From: Crocinitomicaceae bacterium
GTDB taxonomy: Bacteria > Bacteroidota > Bacteroidia > Flavobacteriales_D > Crocinitomicaceae
Length of the DNA stretch: 49,994 bases
Assembly: GCA_029251865.1 (NCBI GenBank)
Contig: JAQXCN010000026.1
Coordinates: 1-49,994, forward strand
Reading direction: 5' to 3'
The position numbers were made by a program, and so were the translations under genes. Shown piece by piece: positions 31,319-42,000 of this stretch. The first letter of the stretch is position 1. Every line of letters begins with the position of its first letter. Below the pieces are notes generated by a model. It was not told the origin of the DNA, did no database searches, and saw nothing but the letters and a program-made list of their open reading frames with translations.

Positions 31319-34300
31319 TGATAATTTCTTTCAATTCTTCTATCAAGCCATTTTTCTCCTGAATACTCGATACATAAAAAACAAGATATAACTCACCCTC
31401 AAGCTCTGAAAATCTAAAGATTCTGTTGCTTCTCAACAACCAGTTACCTATGGCGCCTTTCAACTTGGTTTTTATTTTAACTGAATATACTTCATATTGT
31501 TCTAAATCAAAAGATTTCAAAACCATTCCATTTGTATAAAAAGACAATATGGCATTCATATTTTCAGTTGCAAATACTTGAGATTGAATTTGAGAACTAT
31601 CCGCGTTATAGTGGAATACACCTACCCTATTCAATCGTTCAATAGAATTTTGATCCAGCGTATCCGTAGCGAGACTATACATCATCAAGTCTTTTGACTT
31701 TTTCTTCTTTCTATCAATAATGTTTACGCTGTAAGCCGTTTTTTGCTTAATCATTTCAGCCTTTGATGGCATTAATGATTTGGGCCTCATTTCTATTTTG
31801 TTTTCGTTGCTTGTTTGTGTATTGTTATATTCCACGGGTTTAGTTGAATCAACTGCATTAATGCTTAATCTTCCATCTGTATAGGTTTTCTCCTTAAAAA
31901 GTACGGATGCTCCCTGCTGGATAACTAATGATTTTGCTTTCTGCATAGTGATTCTCTCACCATTAAAATAGACCACAAGGAATGCATCAGAAATGCCCTT
32001 TTGAACGACCTCTGCTTTTCTATCTCTAGCCTCCTCTATTGAATTGAACTTCCCTGACGAATAACGGTACAAGCCTCGTGATTCATAATAATCTAATTCA
32101 CGAATTTGAGAAAGTTCATTGCCTCTTATTTGACGATTAAATGCACCCACTTGAACTGAATAGAACAAACCTTTCACGTCGATACTACCCACAACCCTGC
32201 CAGCTTGAATTTGAGAACTATTGTTCGACTGGCTTGACTGAATATCATTGCGAATTTCAGAAATGCCAATATTAGAAATGGAATCTGACTTGTTTTCTAC
32301 CTCATTAAGATCAGAATCTATTGAATCATTTGACTTAATATTAACTGAGACAAGGTTTTCTAAAGTTCTTTCACTCGAAGAAGAAGAAGAAGAAGAAGAA
32401 GAAGAAGAAGAAGAAGAAGAAGAAGAAGAAGAAGAAGAAGAACCATTTTGATTCGAAACAAAGAAACTGTTTTCACCATCAGCAATACAATTTCCATTGC
32501 GCTCGTACTCCTTTCCCTTCCAGAAAGGTAAACGTTCATCATTGCAATAGGCTACAATAAAGGCATCACTATACCCCATGGCTCTAATTTCTTTTTGTGC
32601 TTGAACCGCCATAATACTGTTATTAAAATATCCAGCCATATAGACAATTAAACCATTTCGCAATTTTTGACCCGATACAGGAGTGAATTCTCGGTAGACA
32701 TCCTCTCTTACGGGCCGTCTAAATGCACCAACTTGCACCCTGAAATTTAACCCTGAAGGATTAGGCGAGTCAATTTCAAATGACTCTTTGTTTTTAGAAA
32801 TCACTGCAGAATTTAGAACGGTAAAATCTGATGCTGATACATTTCTATTTGAATAATCCACAAGATCTAAACTTTTTAAGCTTTGATTGAAACCTGCTTT
32901 TTCATCTGATGTCTCTGCAAATGATTTCTGAACCAAAGCCTCATAAACAACTGTTGAATCGGCAATATATTCGGTTATCAACCTATTTAGTGTCTGCTTT
33001 AATTTCTGCTCCAAAAGTACACGTTTTCGTTCTACAACGAAATTTGCTGTTTCCTGCAAGTCTTTTGACTTTAAAGTGTTTCTAGTATCAATCTCTTCCT
33101 GTTTAATTACGGATTGACGAATATCATTAATTATCGATTGCTCTGAGATATTTTGATCTTGAATCGTTGATAGACTTTCTGAATCATCAGTATTCAAGGA
33201 TTGATTCGATGGCAATTCAATAAGCTCTTTTGCCAATCTATCGGCCAATACCCTATCTTGAGTATATCGCTTATAATTTTCAGACTCGAGAATTAATAAC
33301 GGCTCATTTACCTCTATCAATAACTCTGACGGAGATATCTTTTGATCTTTCTGACGCGATGAAGTTACATTCTGTCCCGAAGAAATCTCAAATTGACTTT
33401 GACTTGAACCACTCAATTTTTTCTCACTATTAATATTATTTCTAGTAACTGATGAAATCACTTCTTGGTTGTATTCAGATAAAGTGTGCTCCGCTTTTGA
33501 ATCATTTAGAATCGTATTCAATGCATCAATAGTGACTAAGGATTGAATTTCTTTGTTTTTTACAAAAGGATTCAATTCATTTTGATAGAGGTATTCAAAT
33601 TCACCGGAGGTGTTTTGCTTTAACAGTTCAATTTTCCTAAGCTTTATTTCTTCTTCGAGGTATATAATTGCCTGCTGAAGCCTGCGAATCGTTTTAACAC
33701 TTTGTTCCTGTTCAGATGTAAGTTCTGCGTCATTCTGTGAGCCTCTCAAAGAACGATCAAACGTTTGCATTTCTTTCTGATTGATAATTATTAATTGATT
33801 CAGAAGTGTATTCGCCTCCTCCAGTTTTTGTCGTTTCTCAACATAACTGAGGTACTGCTCGGATTCTAATACCTCTGCAATTTCTCGATCATTTAAAGAG
33901 GAAGAAGATAACTGAAGCTCATTCTCACTAAAGTCCCTCATTTCCTCTAACTCTTGTTCAATCATTAACTTTCTTGATTGATTTGCTTGTATAAGCTTTC
34001 GCAACATATCAATTTCATTCTGAGGCGTGGTTGCCGTAAGACGTTTATTTAAATCTTGATCTTTTATAGCAATTTCTAGAAGCTGCGCCTTTAAATTCTC
34101 TTTTGTTTCAAATTGTATTCCTGGAAGAAGTGCTTTCAATCTCAAATATTTATTTTCAATATTTTGATGTGTGAGTTCTAGGTCAAGTTCTTTTTGATAA
34201 AATGCCAATCTTTTCGCCTTTTCCCTTTTGTTTTCAATTGCGATAACTTTATCCTTTTTTCGCTTTGGTTCAGGAGTCGTATTTTCTGCGTTGATCTCTA

Positions 34301-37300
34301 ATTCAGTATCTAAAATTAATGCAGTCAATAACTTTACAGACTCATCAAACTCTTTAGCCTGTATGGGTTTTGCTTCAAAGTCAAAATCTTTCAGTCTTTC
34401 CGTAAAAGAGATGTTCTGAGGATTAGTCAAGTTTGTGCTTGTTGACGGAGTTTTATCGGATGAACCCTTGCCGAAATTACTCGATGTTAATGGGTTATAA
34501 TCTTCGCTGCTCCCATCGTTGTAGATAGCTTGACTTGAATCGGTAAACGATTCAGCTTCGTTGCGCTTAAAACTTTCTCCTTGAGCGATATCTTCTTTTT
34601 TCTGTTTGTCAGAGATGGCCTTCTCAACTGCAATATTCTCTGTTTCATCTACCACGCGCTTATCAGGCACATTAGTTGAGGGAGTAGCCGATGCTCCAAC
34701 TTCAAGTGCTTCCGGTTCATTATTTTGAATCTCGTTTGATTCATTTAACATTTGACCTTCAGGGTTTTCTTTAAGTCCCAGAGCGTCTTCTTTCAAAGAA
34801 CCTTTATCTTTATTCGAGACGACATCTTCAAATTCCTCTTGATTCAATGTAGTACTTCGGCCGTCAATGCTTGTTGAGTTATTCTCATTATTTCGATTTG
34901 TAACATCCTGTGACGCTGAATCAATACTTAATTCTAATTTATTAATGTTTACCGAGGATTCATTTTGTTCGCCAGAAGTTAAAGACGGATTGATTTCTTT
35001 TGAAATACTATTATTCAGTTCATTCTCCGCAACGCTTTGATTATTATTATTTGCAGAAGGTTGAATTACCGAATTATTTATAAGATTAACTCGTTCTTTT
35101 TCAATGTCATTAGGAATAATATTTTTACCGTCAGCAGCAGTTTGCCCAGATGACTCGTCATCCTCAGATTTTAGAGGAGTATTTAAAGTGATTTCATTTG
35201 TTTGTTGATTTATTTCTGGCTCAGCACTTGAATTTTCAATTGAATTAACTGCATTTGCCTTCGAGGTTTCAGAAACCTTTGAGTCTGTCAAATCTAAATT
35301 TAAAGCTGTTGAATTAGAAAGCGCTTCATTTTTCGAATTTGTATTATTTATGTCAACATCAACCATGTTAATGTTATTACTATTCTGTTCACTTGACGTA
35401 TTCTTATCGTTAGATAAAATTTCTTCGTAGGATTTAGCCTCATTATTTCGAAGCTCATCATTGCTTATATTATTAGACGTAAAACCAATTTTTTCTTGTT
35501 CCTTTAAATTAGTTTCGATTGCAGGGTCATTACTGAACACCTTACTATCTAGGTCCTCTTTAGCAATATTTATAACTTCCGAGTTCGGTTCAGAATTTAG
35601 AATTGACTCATTAGTAGTGGTCGTTTCGCTATTTCCTTTTTCTATTTTTGTATTCTCCTCTGCTATATCTTGGATTACGTCTACATGAGATGAAGTTTGT
35701 GGATTTGTATTTTGACTTAATTCTGATTTTTTCGTAATCTCCTTGTCGCTATTTTCCAACAATTGCACATCATTATCAATGCTTGAATTACCTTTCTTTG
35801 AAGCAGAAATGTCAATATTTGAAATCAGGTTGTCATTTGCCTTGCTCTTTTTATTTAAAGCTTCAATAATCGCCTCAGCATCGAAGCGTAAAGTACTGAC
35901 CTCAACCTCGGAGACCAAAGGTTCTTGATCTCTATATTGATTCAATCGAACAATATGTTCGTATTCACTCTTTAAGGCAATTGAATCTTTTATATCGTTT
36001 GTAAATTTAGACTGCTCAAGCCTAAGACGCTCTTGTACTTGAATTGAGGTTAGGGTTTCTAGATTTTTTCGCGCTGCGATTTGATCTTTAACATATAACT
36101 CAGCAGATGCGTACTTATCAATGTCTGGTTGTTTTTCAAGCGTTTCTACAATATCTACATTCACAATGCCTTCTGCATCGATTAAGGTTATATTTAATAA
36201 GCCTTCTCTTGCATAGATAAGCTCTCCTTCAAGAATTCCTTCTTTCTCCTGTAAATCTGATTTTGAAGCATTTACGGAACTTATTTGAGTCTCTATTCGA
36301 TTTAAAGAATCCTCCAAGACGCTCCAAGTTTCAATATCAGTCTCATCCTCAATCTTTTTTATTAGTCTTTTCTTTTGTTGCTCTAGTTCAGATTCGCGCG
36401 CTTCAGTAGACACAATTTGATTTTTAATATCAATCTGTAAAGCCTCTTTTTCATTCAACGAAGACCTCACCGCATCAACAGGAGAATAACCGCTTAAATC
36501 AGTGATATTTTTAAATTCTGAGGCCTTTATCAATGCGTTTAATGAATCTTTAAGGTCTGTTGATTTAAATTCTTCTACCTCCTCGTTAAACGTAATCAAA
36601 CTCTGATAAGAACTTTCCAATGCATCAAGCTCCTTCATTTGATTATTGTATTCATTTTGTGCAATCAAGGAAGAAACAATAACCTTGCGATCAATAATTA
36701 AATCATAAAGAATCTTATTTATAGAATCTGCTAAAACTTGTGTCTTCACATTCTCTTTAGCTAAAATCAGTTCTATCTTTTCATCAACCTCTCCATTTTT
36801 GGCATAGAGATCACTAATACTCTCAATCAACTTGACTTTTTGTCTAATCCGATCTTCTAGCTCAAGCTCCATATCGATGTGGCGCTCAATTTGCATTTGA
36901 ATTTCGCCATCGTCGAGTGGTCTTTCAAGCTCCTCGACAGCAAGGTCATTGGCAATATCAATAGTTTTGGTGTTTATGGTGAGTTTTTCGAATTCATGAA
37001 GTTCTATACTTTCAATATCTACAACCATATCAGAAAGTTCTATTAGATTTTGATTATAAGATATAGCTTCTTTAGATGCAATCATTTGATAGTTTGCATT
37101 TACCTCGAATTCGAAGCCTTCAACATGGGGAGGAACATCTATTATATCAGAAAAAGATTCCGTGGAACCGTCAACATTCGCCTCAAAGAGATAAGCCCCA
37201 GGTGTGGGCACCATAAAATAAACCACACCCTCTTTATTGGTTTTATATGGACCAAAGCGTTCTTTGGAGCTTTCATTTGTTATGTAAAAGGTAGCTGATT

Positions 37301-38396
37301 TGTTTTTTGAATCAATTGCGTCTTTAAAATATAAACTTGCCACAAGCGAGGATAATACAGGAGCATTAAATCTAGCCTCAACAACTTTTAATGCACCAAT
37401 ATCTTCATTTCGATCCGTGGTAAAAAAAACGTTCTCACCCGGGAGATTTGGAACGAACAAGAAATCATTTGAAGTTGAAGAATACGGGAAATTTAAATTC
37501 TCAACAAGCCCCATTTCCATCGATTTTAGAGATAGCGGAATTCGAAACAAATCAAATCCTCCCATTGAGTTATGTCCTGTGGAACTAAAATATAGAATAT
37601 CTTTTTGTTCATCATAGAATGGATAGTCCTCGTCTAATTCACTATTAACAGAAGCAGGCAAAAGTATAGGCTCCTCCCATTCATTATCCTTGTTTTTCTT
37701 TTGATAAAAGAGCTCTTTACCCCTATTTCCATCTGCTCTATAACTTGAGAAGAAGCGGTACTTCATCCCTCGTTTGAAAACATACTTCGGAGAAAATCCT
37801 TTTTTAGCATTAACCTTCTTATTAAAGTCATCTACCGTGTAAAGTTTATAATTAATAGAATCAAATAAATATGCAGAAAAATAGTCTGAAACTGATCGCG
37901 CTTCTTGACCCGCAACTTGAATAGCTCTTGGACTTTTAAGTAATTCTTTTGCGTTTTGACAACGTACGATTTCTTCCGCACAACTGAAGTCTTTGCTTTT
38001 TTTGGTTTTAAGACTTAGGTATTTTGAATACAACGCTATAGCGTCATCAAATTGATAGTTAATATGGTGCAATTTGCCTTTAAAGTAGAATACTTCAATA
38101 GGGCAATCAGATTGCTCCATCAAATAGTTAAAATATGTTTCTGAAGATTTCGGGCTTTTCGTATAAAAAAGACAAACTGCATATCTATAATTATAATCTA
38201 TATTGGATAAATCATTAGACAACAATTGACGATAGCCATCTAGCGCCTTATTGTAGTCTTGCTTTAAAAAAAATGCTTTAGAAGTCTTTGTGAGTTGGCT
38301 TTCAGTTTGCGCTATAGCATCGATTTGAACTACCACGAAAAGGTAGAAAATCAGTATAAGACGATATGTTAATCGATTACGAATCACTTCAGTCAA
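31311..38396 (-). CDS. Giant exported TPR/PD40/SPOR-like protein (2361 residues)
   Basis: Very large exported protein with a signal peptide (residues 1-30, cleaved near AIAQ). Visible parts in order are: TPR-like helices (30-150); a PD40/WD40-like region with YPFYDEQKDILYFSSTGHNSMGG (258-280) and ENVFFTTDRN (321-330); a carboxypeptidase-regulatory-like beta domain (about 355-430); long Glu/Lys-rich coiled-coil stretches (about 470-850); an Asn/Ser/Glu-rich, probably disordered section (about 860-1330); more coiled coil (about 1340-1870); a first SPOR-like domain (FRVQVGAFRRPV, about 1880-1955); a run of about 23 Ser (near 1985-2007); a second SPOR-like domain (YSVQVGAFNRQI, about 2073-2150); and a C-terminal beta domain. 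The TPR-PD40-regulatory order recalls PorE of the type IX system, which ends in an OmpA-like peptidoglycan-binding domain. Function is inferred only. It lies 17 bases after plsY. Confidence 0.88.
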   Translation of the reverse strand: MTEVIRNRLTYRLILIFYLFVVVQIDAIAQTESQLTKTSKAFFLKQDYNKALDGYRQLLSNDLSNIDYNYRYAVCLFYTKSPKSSETYFNYLMEQSDCPIEVFYFKGKLHHINYQFDDAIALYSKYLSLKTKKSKDFSCAEEIVRCQNAKELLKSPRAIQVAGQEARSVSDYFSAYLFDSINYKLYTVDDFNKKVNAKKGFSPKYVFKRGMKYRFFSSYRADGNRGKELFYQKKNKDNEWEEPILLPASVNSELDEDYPFYDEQKDILYFSSTGHNSMGGFDLFRIPLSLKSMEMGLVENLNFPYSSTSNDFLFVPNLPGENVFFTTDRNEDIGALKVVEARFNAPVLSSLVASLYFKDAIDSKNKSATFYITNESSKERFGPYKTNKEGVVYFMVPTPGAYLFEANVDGSTESFSDIIDVPPHVEGFEFEVNANYQMIASKEAISYNQNLIELSDMVVDIESIELHEFEKLTINTKTIDIANDLAVEELERPLDDGEIQMQIERHIDMELELEDRIRQKVKLIESISDLYAKNGEVDEKIELILAKENVKTQVLADSINKILYDLIIDRKVIVSSLIAQNEYNNQMKELDALESSYQSLITFNEEVEEFKSTDLKDSLNALIKASEFKNITDLSGYSPVDAVRSSLNEKEALQIDIKNQIVSTEARESELEQQKKRLIKKIEDETDIETWSVLEDSLNRIETQISSVNASKSDLQEKEGILEGELIYAREGLLNITLIDAEGIVNVDIVETLEKQPDIDKYASAELYVKDQIAARKNLETLTSIQVQERLRLEQSKFTNDIKDSIALKSEYEHIVRLNQYRDQEPLVSEVEVSTLRFDAEAIIEALNKKSKANDNLISNIDISASKKGNSSIDNDVQLLENSDKEITKKSELSQNTNPQTSSHVDVIQDIAEENTKIEKGNSETTTTNESILNSEPNSEVINIAKEDLDSKVFSNDPAIETNLKEQEKIGFTSNNISNDELRNNEAKSYEEILSNDKNTSSEQNSNNINMVDVDINNTNSKNEALSNSTALNLDLTDSKVSETSKANAVNSIENSSAEPEINQQTNEITLNTPLKSEDDESSGQTAADGKNIIPNDIEKERVNLINNSVIQPSANNNNQSVAENELNNSISKEINPSLTSGEQNESSVNINKLELSIDSASQDVTNRNNENNSTSIDGRSTTLNQEEFEDVVSNKDKGSLKEDALGLKENPEGQMLNESNEIQNNEPEALEVGASATPSTNVPDKRVVDETENIAVEKAISDKQKKEDIAQGESFKRNEAESFTDSSQAIYNDGSSEDYNPLTSSNFGKGSSDKTPSTSTNLTNPQNISFTERLKDFDFEAKPIQAKEFDESVKLLTALILDTELEINAENTTPEPKRKKDKVIAIENKREKAKRLAFYQKELDLELTHQNIENKYLRLKALLPGIQFETKENLKAQLLEIAIKDQDLNKRLTATTPQNEIDMLRKLIQANQSRKLMIEQELEEMRDFSENELQLSSSSLNDREIAEVLESEQYLSYVEKRQKLEEANTLLNQLIIINQKEMQTFDRSLRGSQNDAELTSEQEQSVKTIRRLQQAIIYLEEEIKLRKIELLKQNTSGEFEYLYQNELNPFVKNKEIQSLVTIDALNTILNDSKAEHTLSEYNQEVISSVTRNNINSEKKLSGSSQSQFEISSGQNVTSSRQKDQKISPSELLIEVNEPLLILESENYKRYTQDRVLADRLAKELIELPSNQSLNTDDSESLSTIQDQNISEQSIINDIRQSVIKQEEIDTRNTLKSKDLQETANFVVERKRVLLEQKLKQTLNRLITEYIADSTVVYEALVQKSFAETSDEKAGFNQSLKSLDLVDYSNRNVSASDFTVLNSAVISKNKESFEIDSPNPSGLNFRVQVGAFRRPVREDVYREFTPVSGQKLRNGLIVYMAGYFNNSIMAVQAQKEIRAMGYSDAFIVAYCNDERLPFWKGKEYERNGNCIADGENSFFVSNQNGSSSSSSSSSSSSSSSSSSSSSSSERTLENLVSVNIKSNDSIDSDLNEVENKSDSISNIGISEIRNDIQSSQSNNSSQIQAGRVVGSIDVKGLFYSVQVGAFNRQIRGNELSQIRELDYYESRGLYRYSSGKFNSIEEARDRKAEVVQKGISDAFLVVYFNGERITMQKAKSLVIQQGASVLFKEKTYTDGRLSINAVDSTKPVEYNNTQTSNENKIEMRPKSLMPSKAEMIKQKTAYSVNIIDRKKKKSKDLMMYSLATDTLDQNSIERLNRVGVFHYNADSSQIQSQVFATENMNAILSFYTNGMVLKSFDLEQYEVYSVKIKTKLKGAIGNWLLRSNRIFRFSELEGELYLVFYVSSIQEKNGLIEELKEIIIE
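32377..32442 (-). repeat. GAA/TTC trinucleotide microsatellite, 22 units, coding for poly-Ser
   Basis: Sixty-six bases of uninterrupted GAA on the plus strand, read as TCT codons on the minus strand. They give 21 TCT serines, extended by TCG and AGT to 23. The tract lies between the two SPOR-like domains of the 2361-residue protein. Because the unit is three bases, gain or loss of units would change linker length without a frameshift. Confidence 0.97.
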
Positions 38397-38413
38397 TGCT
38401 AAACTCGTAGAGT

Positions 38414-39043
38414 TTACGCTTTAGGCTTTAAAAAGTTCATTTTGTTTTCCTCCCCATGCAAGAGTCTGTGTATGTTTTTGCGGTGAGCAAATAAAACAAT
38501 CAGGGATATAATAATTGAAAAAACAATCATAATTCGCGCATCTTCTTTCATAAAAAAGAAACTTACGAATGGAAACAAAATAGAGGCTACTATTGCTCCT
38601 AGCGAAACATATTTCCAAATTACAAATACCACTAAAAAACACCCTAAACAAATAAAGGCTGTATCTGGATTAATAGCAATTATAATACCAAGCGTGCTTG
38701 CAACCCCTTTACCTCCTTTGAAGTTAGCTAAAACAGGGAATACATGACCTACAATAGCACAAAAAGATGCAATTAGCTGAAGAATCAACTCATCGTCCTT
38801 AAAACCAATATACAAATGAGATAAATATAAAGGCACACTTGCTGCTACATATCCTTTGAGCACATCAAGTATTAAAACAATAATACCCGAACCGTTTCCA
38901 AATACACGAAAAGTATTCGTGGCGCCTGCATTCTTACTTCCATGCTCTCTAATATCTATTCCATGAAAAAGCTGACCTATCCATACCGCAGAGGGTATGG
39001 AACCCAAAATATAACCTGAAAGAATTACGTATAAAAAAATCAT
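38414..39043 (-). CDS. plsY: Glycerol-3-phosphate acyltransferase PlsY
   Basis: Membrane acyltransferase that transfers the acyl group from acyl-phosphate to glycerol-3-phosphate, the first step of phospholipid synthesis in most bacteria; 209 residues. The family motifs are present: SIPSAVWIGQLF near the start, GSKNAGATNTFRVFG (about residues 36-50) for the GSGNPGATN motif, and NFKGGKGVASTLG (about 107-119). Five hydrophobic segments fit its topology. The acyl-phosphate supplier PlsX is not in this window. The gene sits between the two giant exported-protein genes, one base from the upstream one and 17 from the downstream one, so all three share a message. Confidence 0.95.
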   Translation of the reverse strand: MIFLYVILSGYILGSIPSAVWIGQLFHGIDIREHGSKNAGATNTFRVFGNGSGIIVLILDVLKGYVAASVPLYLSHLYIGFKDDELILQLIASFCAIVGHVFPVLANFKGGKGVASTLGIIIAINPDTAFICLGCFLVVFVIWKYVSLGAIVASILFPFVSFFFMKEDARIMIVFSIIISLIVLFAHRKNIHRLLHGEENKMNFLKPKA

Positions 39044-39044
39044 A

Positions 39045-42000
39045 TTATCTTTTGAGAATCATTAATTGAAAAAGTTCACCCTCTTCAAAGGTAGTAAATC
39101 CAAAATTCTTTGATTTTCGTTTATCAGGCTTAATTGCGTTGATACTATTAAATATGTTTTCATCATTTGTGAATATTTTTAAAGTACCATTTCGTTTAAT
39201 CCTTTCATATTTCAACCAACTCTCTCGCGCCATCAAAACATCCTCTAATATAAGCTCAAAACCAGGATTAGAATTTGGAGATGTGCTCTTGGTAAATAAA
39301 ATTTGGCCCGGCACCTGTTTTAAAACAATTTCATCTCCCATAGAAAAAAGCACCAATTTAGAGTTACGTGACTTCAGACCAGAAACAGCATCACCATTAG
39401 CATTTTTAGGAAGTGCATATGATTCAAGTACCAAATCGGGCATTACGAAAGTTGCGTTGAGAAAAGAAGGCACTTTCTTGAGTTTGTCTTCATCATACTC
39501 TTTAAATATTTTCTCAGCTTTCTCCCTACCCTCAGCGAAAATCGAAAACACATCTGTTAATTCATCTTGGGTTTTTCTATCAAAAGTATATTCACTTAAC
39601 GAATCGGAAAATGAATATTGTTTTGCCATCGCCGACGCAATCGTTTTAGGAAGTGGGACTTGAAGCTTCGAGGTGAGCTTAAGCCTTGTACTTTGCTTTT
39701 TGAGATTATATGCTATGGTTCCATATGAAATTAATTCTACTGGCGTTAAATCAATACCCAAATCAATTTTACCTTCCCCCTCTATGGCACAGGTTTGCTC
39801 ATTCAAGGTTATTGAATTAGAAACGAACATATTTGATGCCTCCTTAGATGTATTTGAAATCTCGAATCTTTCATTTTCATAATCGTAAAATAATTCACCA
39901 CTTGAACTAAATAAGAAGTTGTCCGTGGGAAAATCCTTAGATGATAAAAATGCAGGGTAAACATTAACACTATCCGCATTTTGTGAATCCCGCCATAAGA
40001 AACCAACAGCCATTGCCAAGCCATCTTTACTTTTAAGGTCTTGAACTATTGGAATACTTACGTTTTCGGCAATTATTGTATCCTCAAAAAACATCCATGA
40101 ACGGTCAAATGGACAGTTGTGAATGATACGTGTAAACCCTTGACAAATCACCCCTTTATTTTTAGATTCGATTTTCATGTCACCATAATACTGAAACTTG
40201 TTACTAAACTTGAAGTTTTCATCTTCCGTGATATTAGCTGTGGCTCTCGTTTGAATTTTATCGAAATAAATAGAAGCTACCTCAAGTTTTGTTTCAGAAC
40301 TATCTCGGTCATAATAAAGGTAATTCCCTTGACCAATGAATGCATAGCGTCCGAGAACATTTAAAGTAACATCTGTAAATTCATGAAGTTTGGAGACTCT
40401 GTTCGCAATAATTCTTGCATCTTCAAATGTATCTATTATCGCGTTTTTCATTATATGAACCTCATTAGCATCAGGATACACATATGCATCCCCAAGCTCA
40501 AGAAAATCAACTTTATAACAATTTATTGTTTCATTTTTCAAGTCGTATTGTGCACTTATTGATTTAAACTGCAATGAGTCTTGATCTGGATTGAGAGAGA
40601 AAAAATTATTCTGAACAATACCTGCACTGCTTTCAAAACTAGTTTCAGTACCTTTATTTTTCTCAAAGTCTATACTTTCTCCATCCATCTGCCAAACAAA
40701 TTTATCCATCTGACAATAAAATTTATTACTCGGAAATTTGATGCGTTTAGAGCCACTCGCATTAAAAATACCTAAACGATCAACGAAGGAAATATGGGAA
40801 TTTAATCCATCTGACTGAATAGCCAATGGATTCTCGCCATATTCGGCAAATCTATTGCGCAACGTAAAAGAAGCAGAGTCAGAGAAGATATCCATTGCTT
40901 TGAATGTGTACCCATCGGAAATTAACAATGCATCCATTAAATCAATACGTCCATCGCCCTTCATACCTGTCTCAGAAATAGAAATTGAACCATCAAGAAT
41001 ACATTCGTCCTTAAACATATTAATGAATTCATCTCTGTAGGATTCAATATTCAAAATGCGTTGTCGCGGTTTAAAGGACATTTTGGCGAGTTCACAACTG
41101 GCCTCTGGATATTCAATACCATCATTTACCTCCGCACTAAAAAACTTTGCTAAGCCAATTGCCGAATCCGGTAGAAAGGTAAGCTTTGTTGAAGTTGCTG
41201 ATGCTTGTAAAAAATTAATTGTACCTGAACCTTGAAGCCCATTACCGGAAAGAACAATTTTATTTTGATATAAGGATTCCGTTTCATAAAAAGAATATCC
41301 TTCTTCCGGCGCTTCAGTAATAAAACCGAAGGAATAATCCTTCATGATCCGCAAAGGCTCATGTAATTCGGGGAAAATACCGTCGGATACTAATCGTCCT
41401 TTAAGACGCAGTTCTGACTCATTAAAATCATCAAGACTATCTAGTAAAAACGGTTCTAAGACATAATAAAACCTCGAGCTATCATAGGCGCCATCTACAA
41501 TACTTTTATCGCTATATAAGACTCTCAACTCCTTTTTCACATCAATAAATGGATACTCCATATTATACCTACTCCTTCCAGAACGTAAAGTTGAATCGTC
41601 GATATATAGAGTCCCTTGAAAATCAGAAATAGAACTAGTCATGGCTATTGGGGAACGACCATCATTAGAACTTAAAGGATTAACTCGGAAATAAGTCTCA
41701 TCTGCACTATCAATCCGAATACTGAAGGAGTTGTAATCAAAAAATGATTGAATCGAATGTAAATTAAATTTACCCGACTCAATCCAACCTGAAAGTTTCA
41801 TATTTCTATTATCCGTCATTTTCACATAAGAGGAATCCGGATAATAATAGGTTTTTTGTTTTGCTGATAAACTAATACGGTCAACTTCATTCAGAAATAT
41901 TTCTTGACTATTTAGGTCAATAAAAGCATAACAAGGTTGTGATTTTCGACGCTCCGATATCTTCTGAAATTCATAAGCCAATCCTTGTAAATAAGAATCA

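Noticed and set aside
32248-32451. A plus-strand frame ending in a long Glu run and a minus-strand frame with a long Leu run
   Set aside because: Both are alternative readings of the GAA/TTC microsatellite. The serine frame belongs to a continuous 2361-residue protein with domain matches on both sides.
35100-35900. Asn/Ser/Glu-rich section of the giant protein as a possible repeat array or mobile insertion
   Set aside because: No exact repeat unit, no flanking duplication and no change of frame were seen; it reads as a low-complexity, probably disordered protein section.
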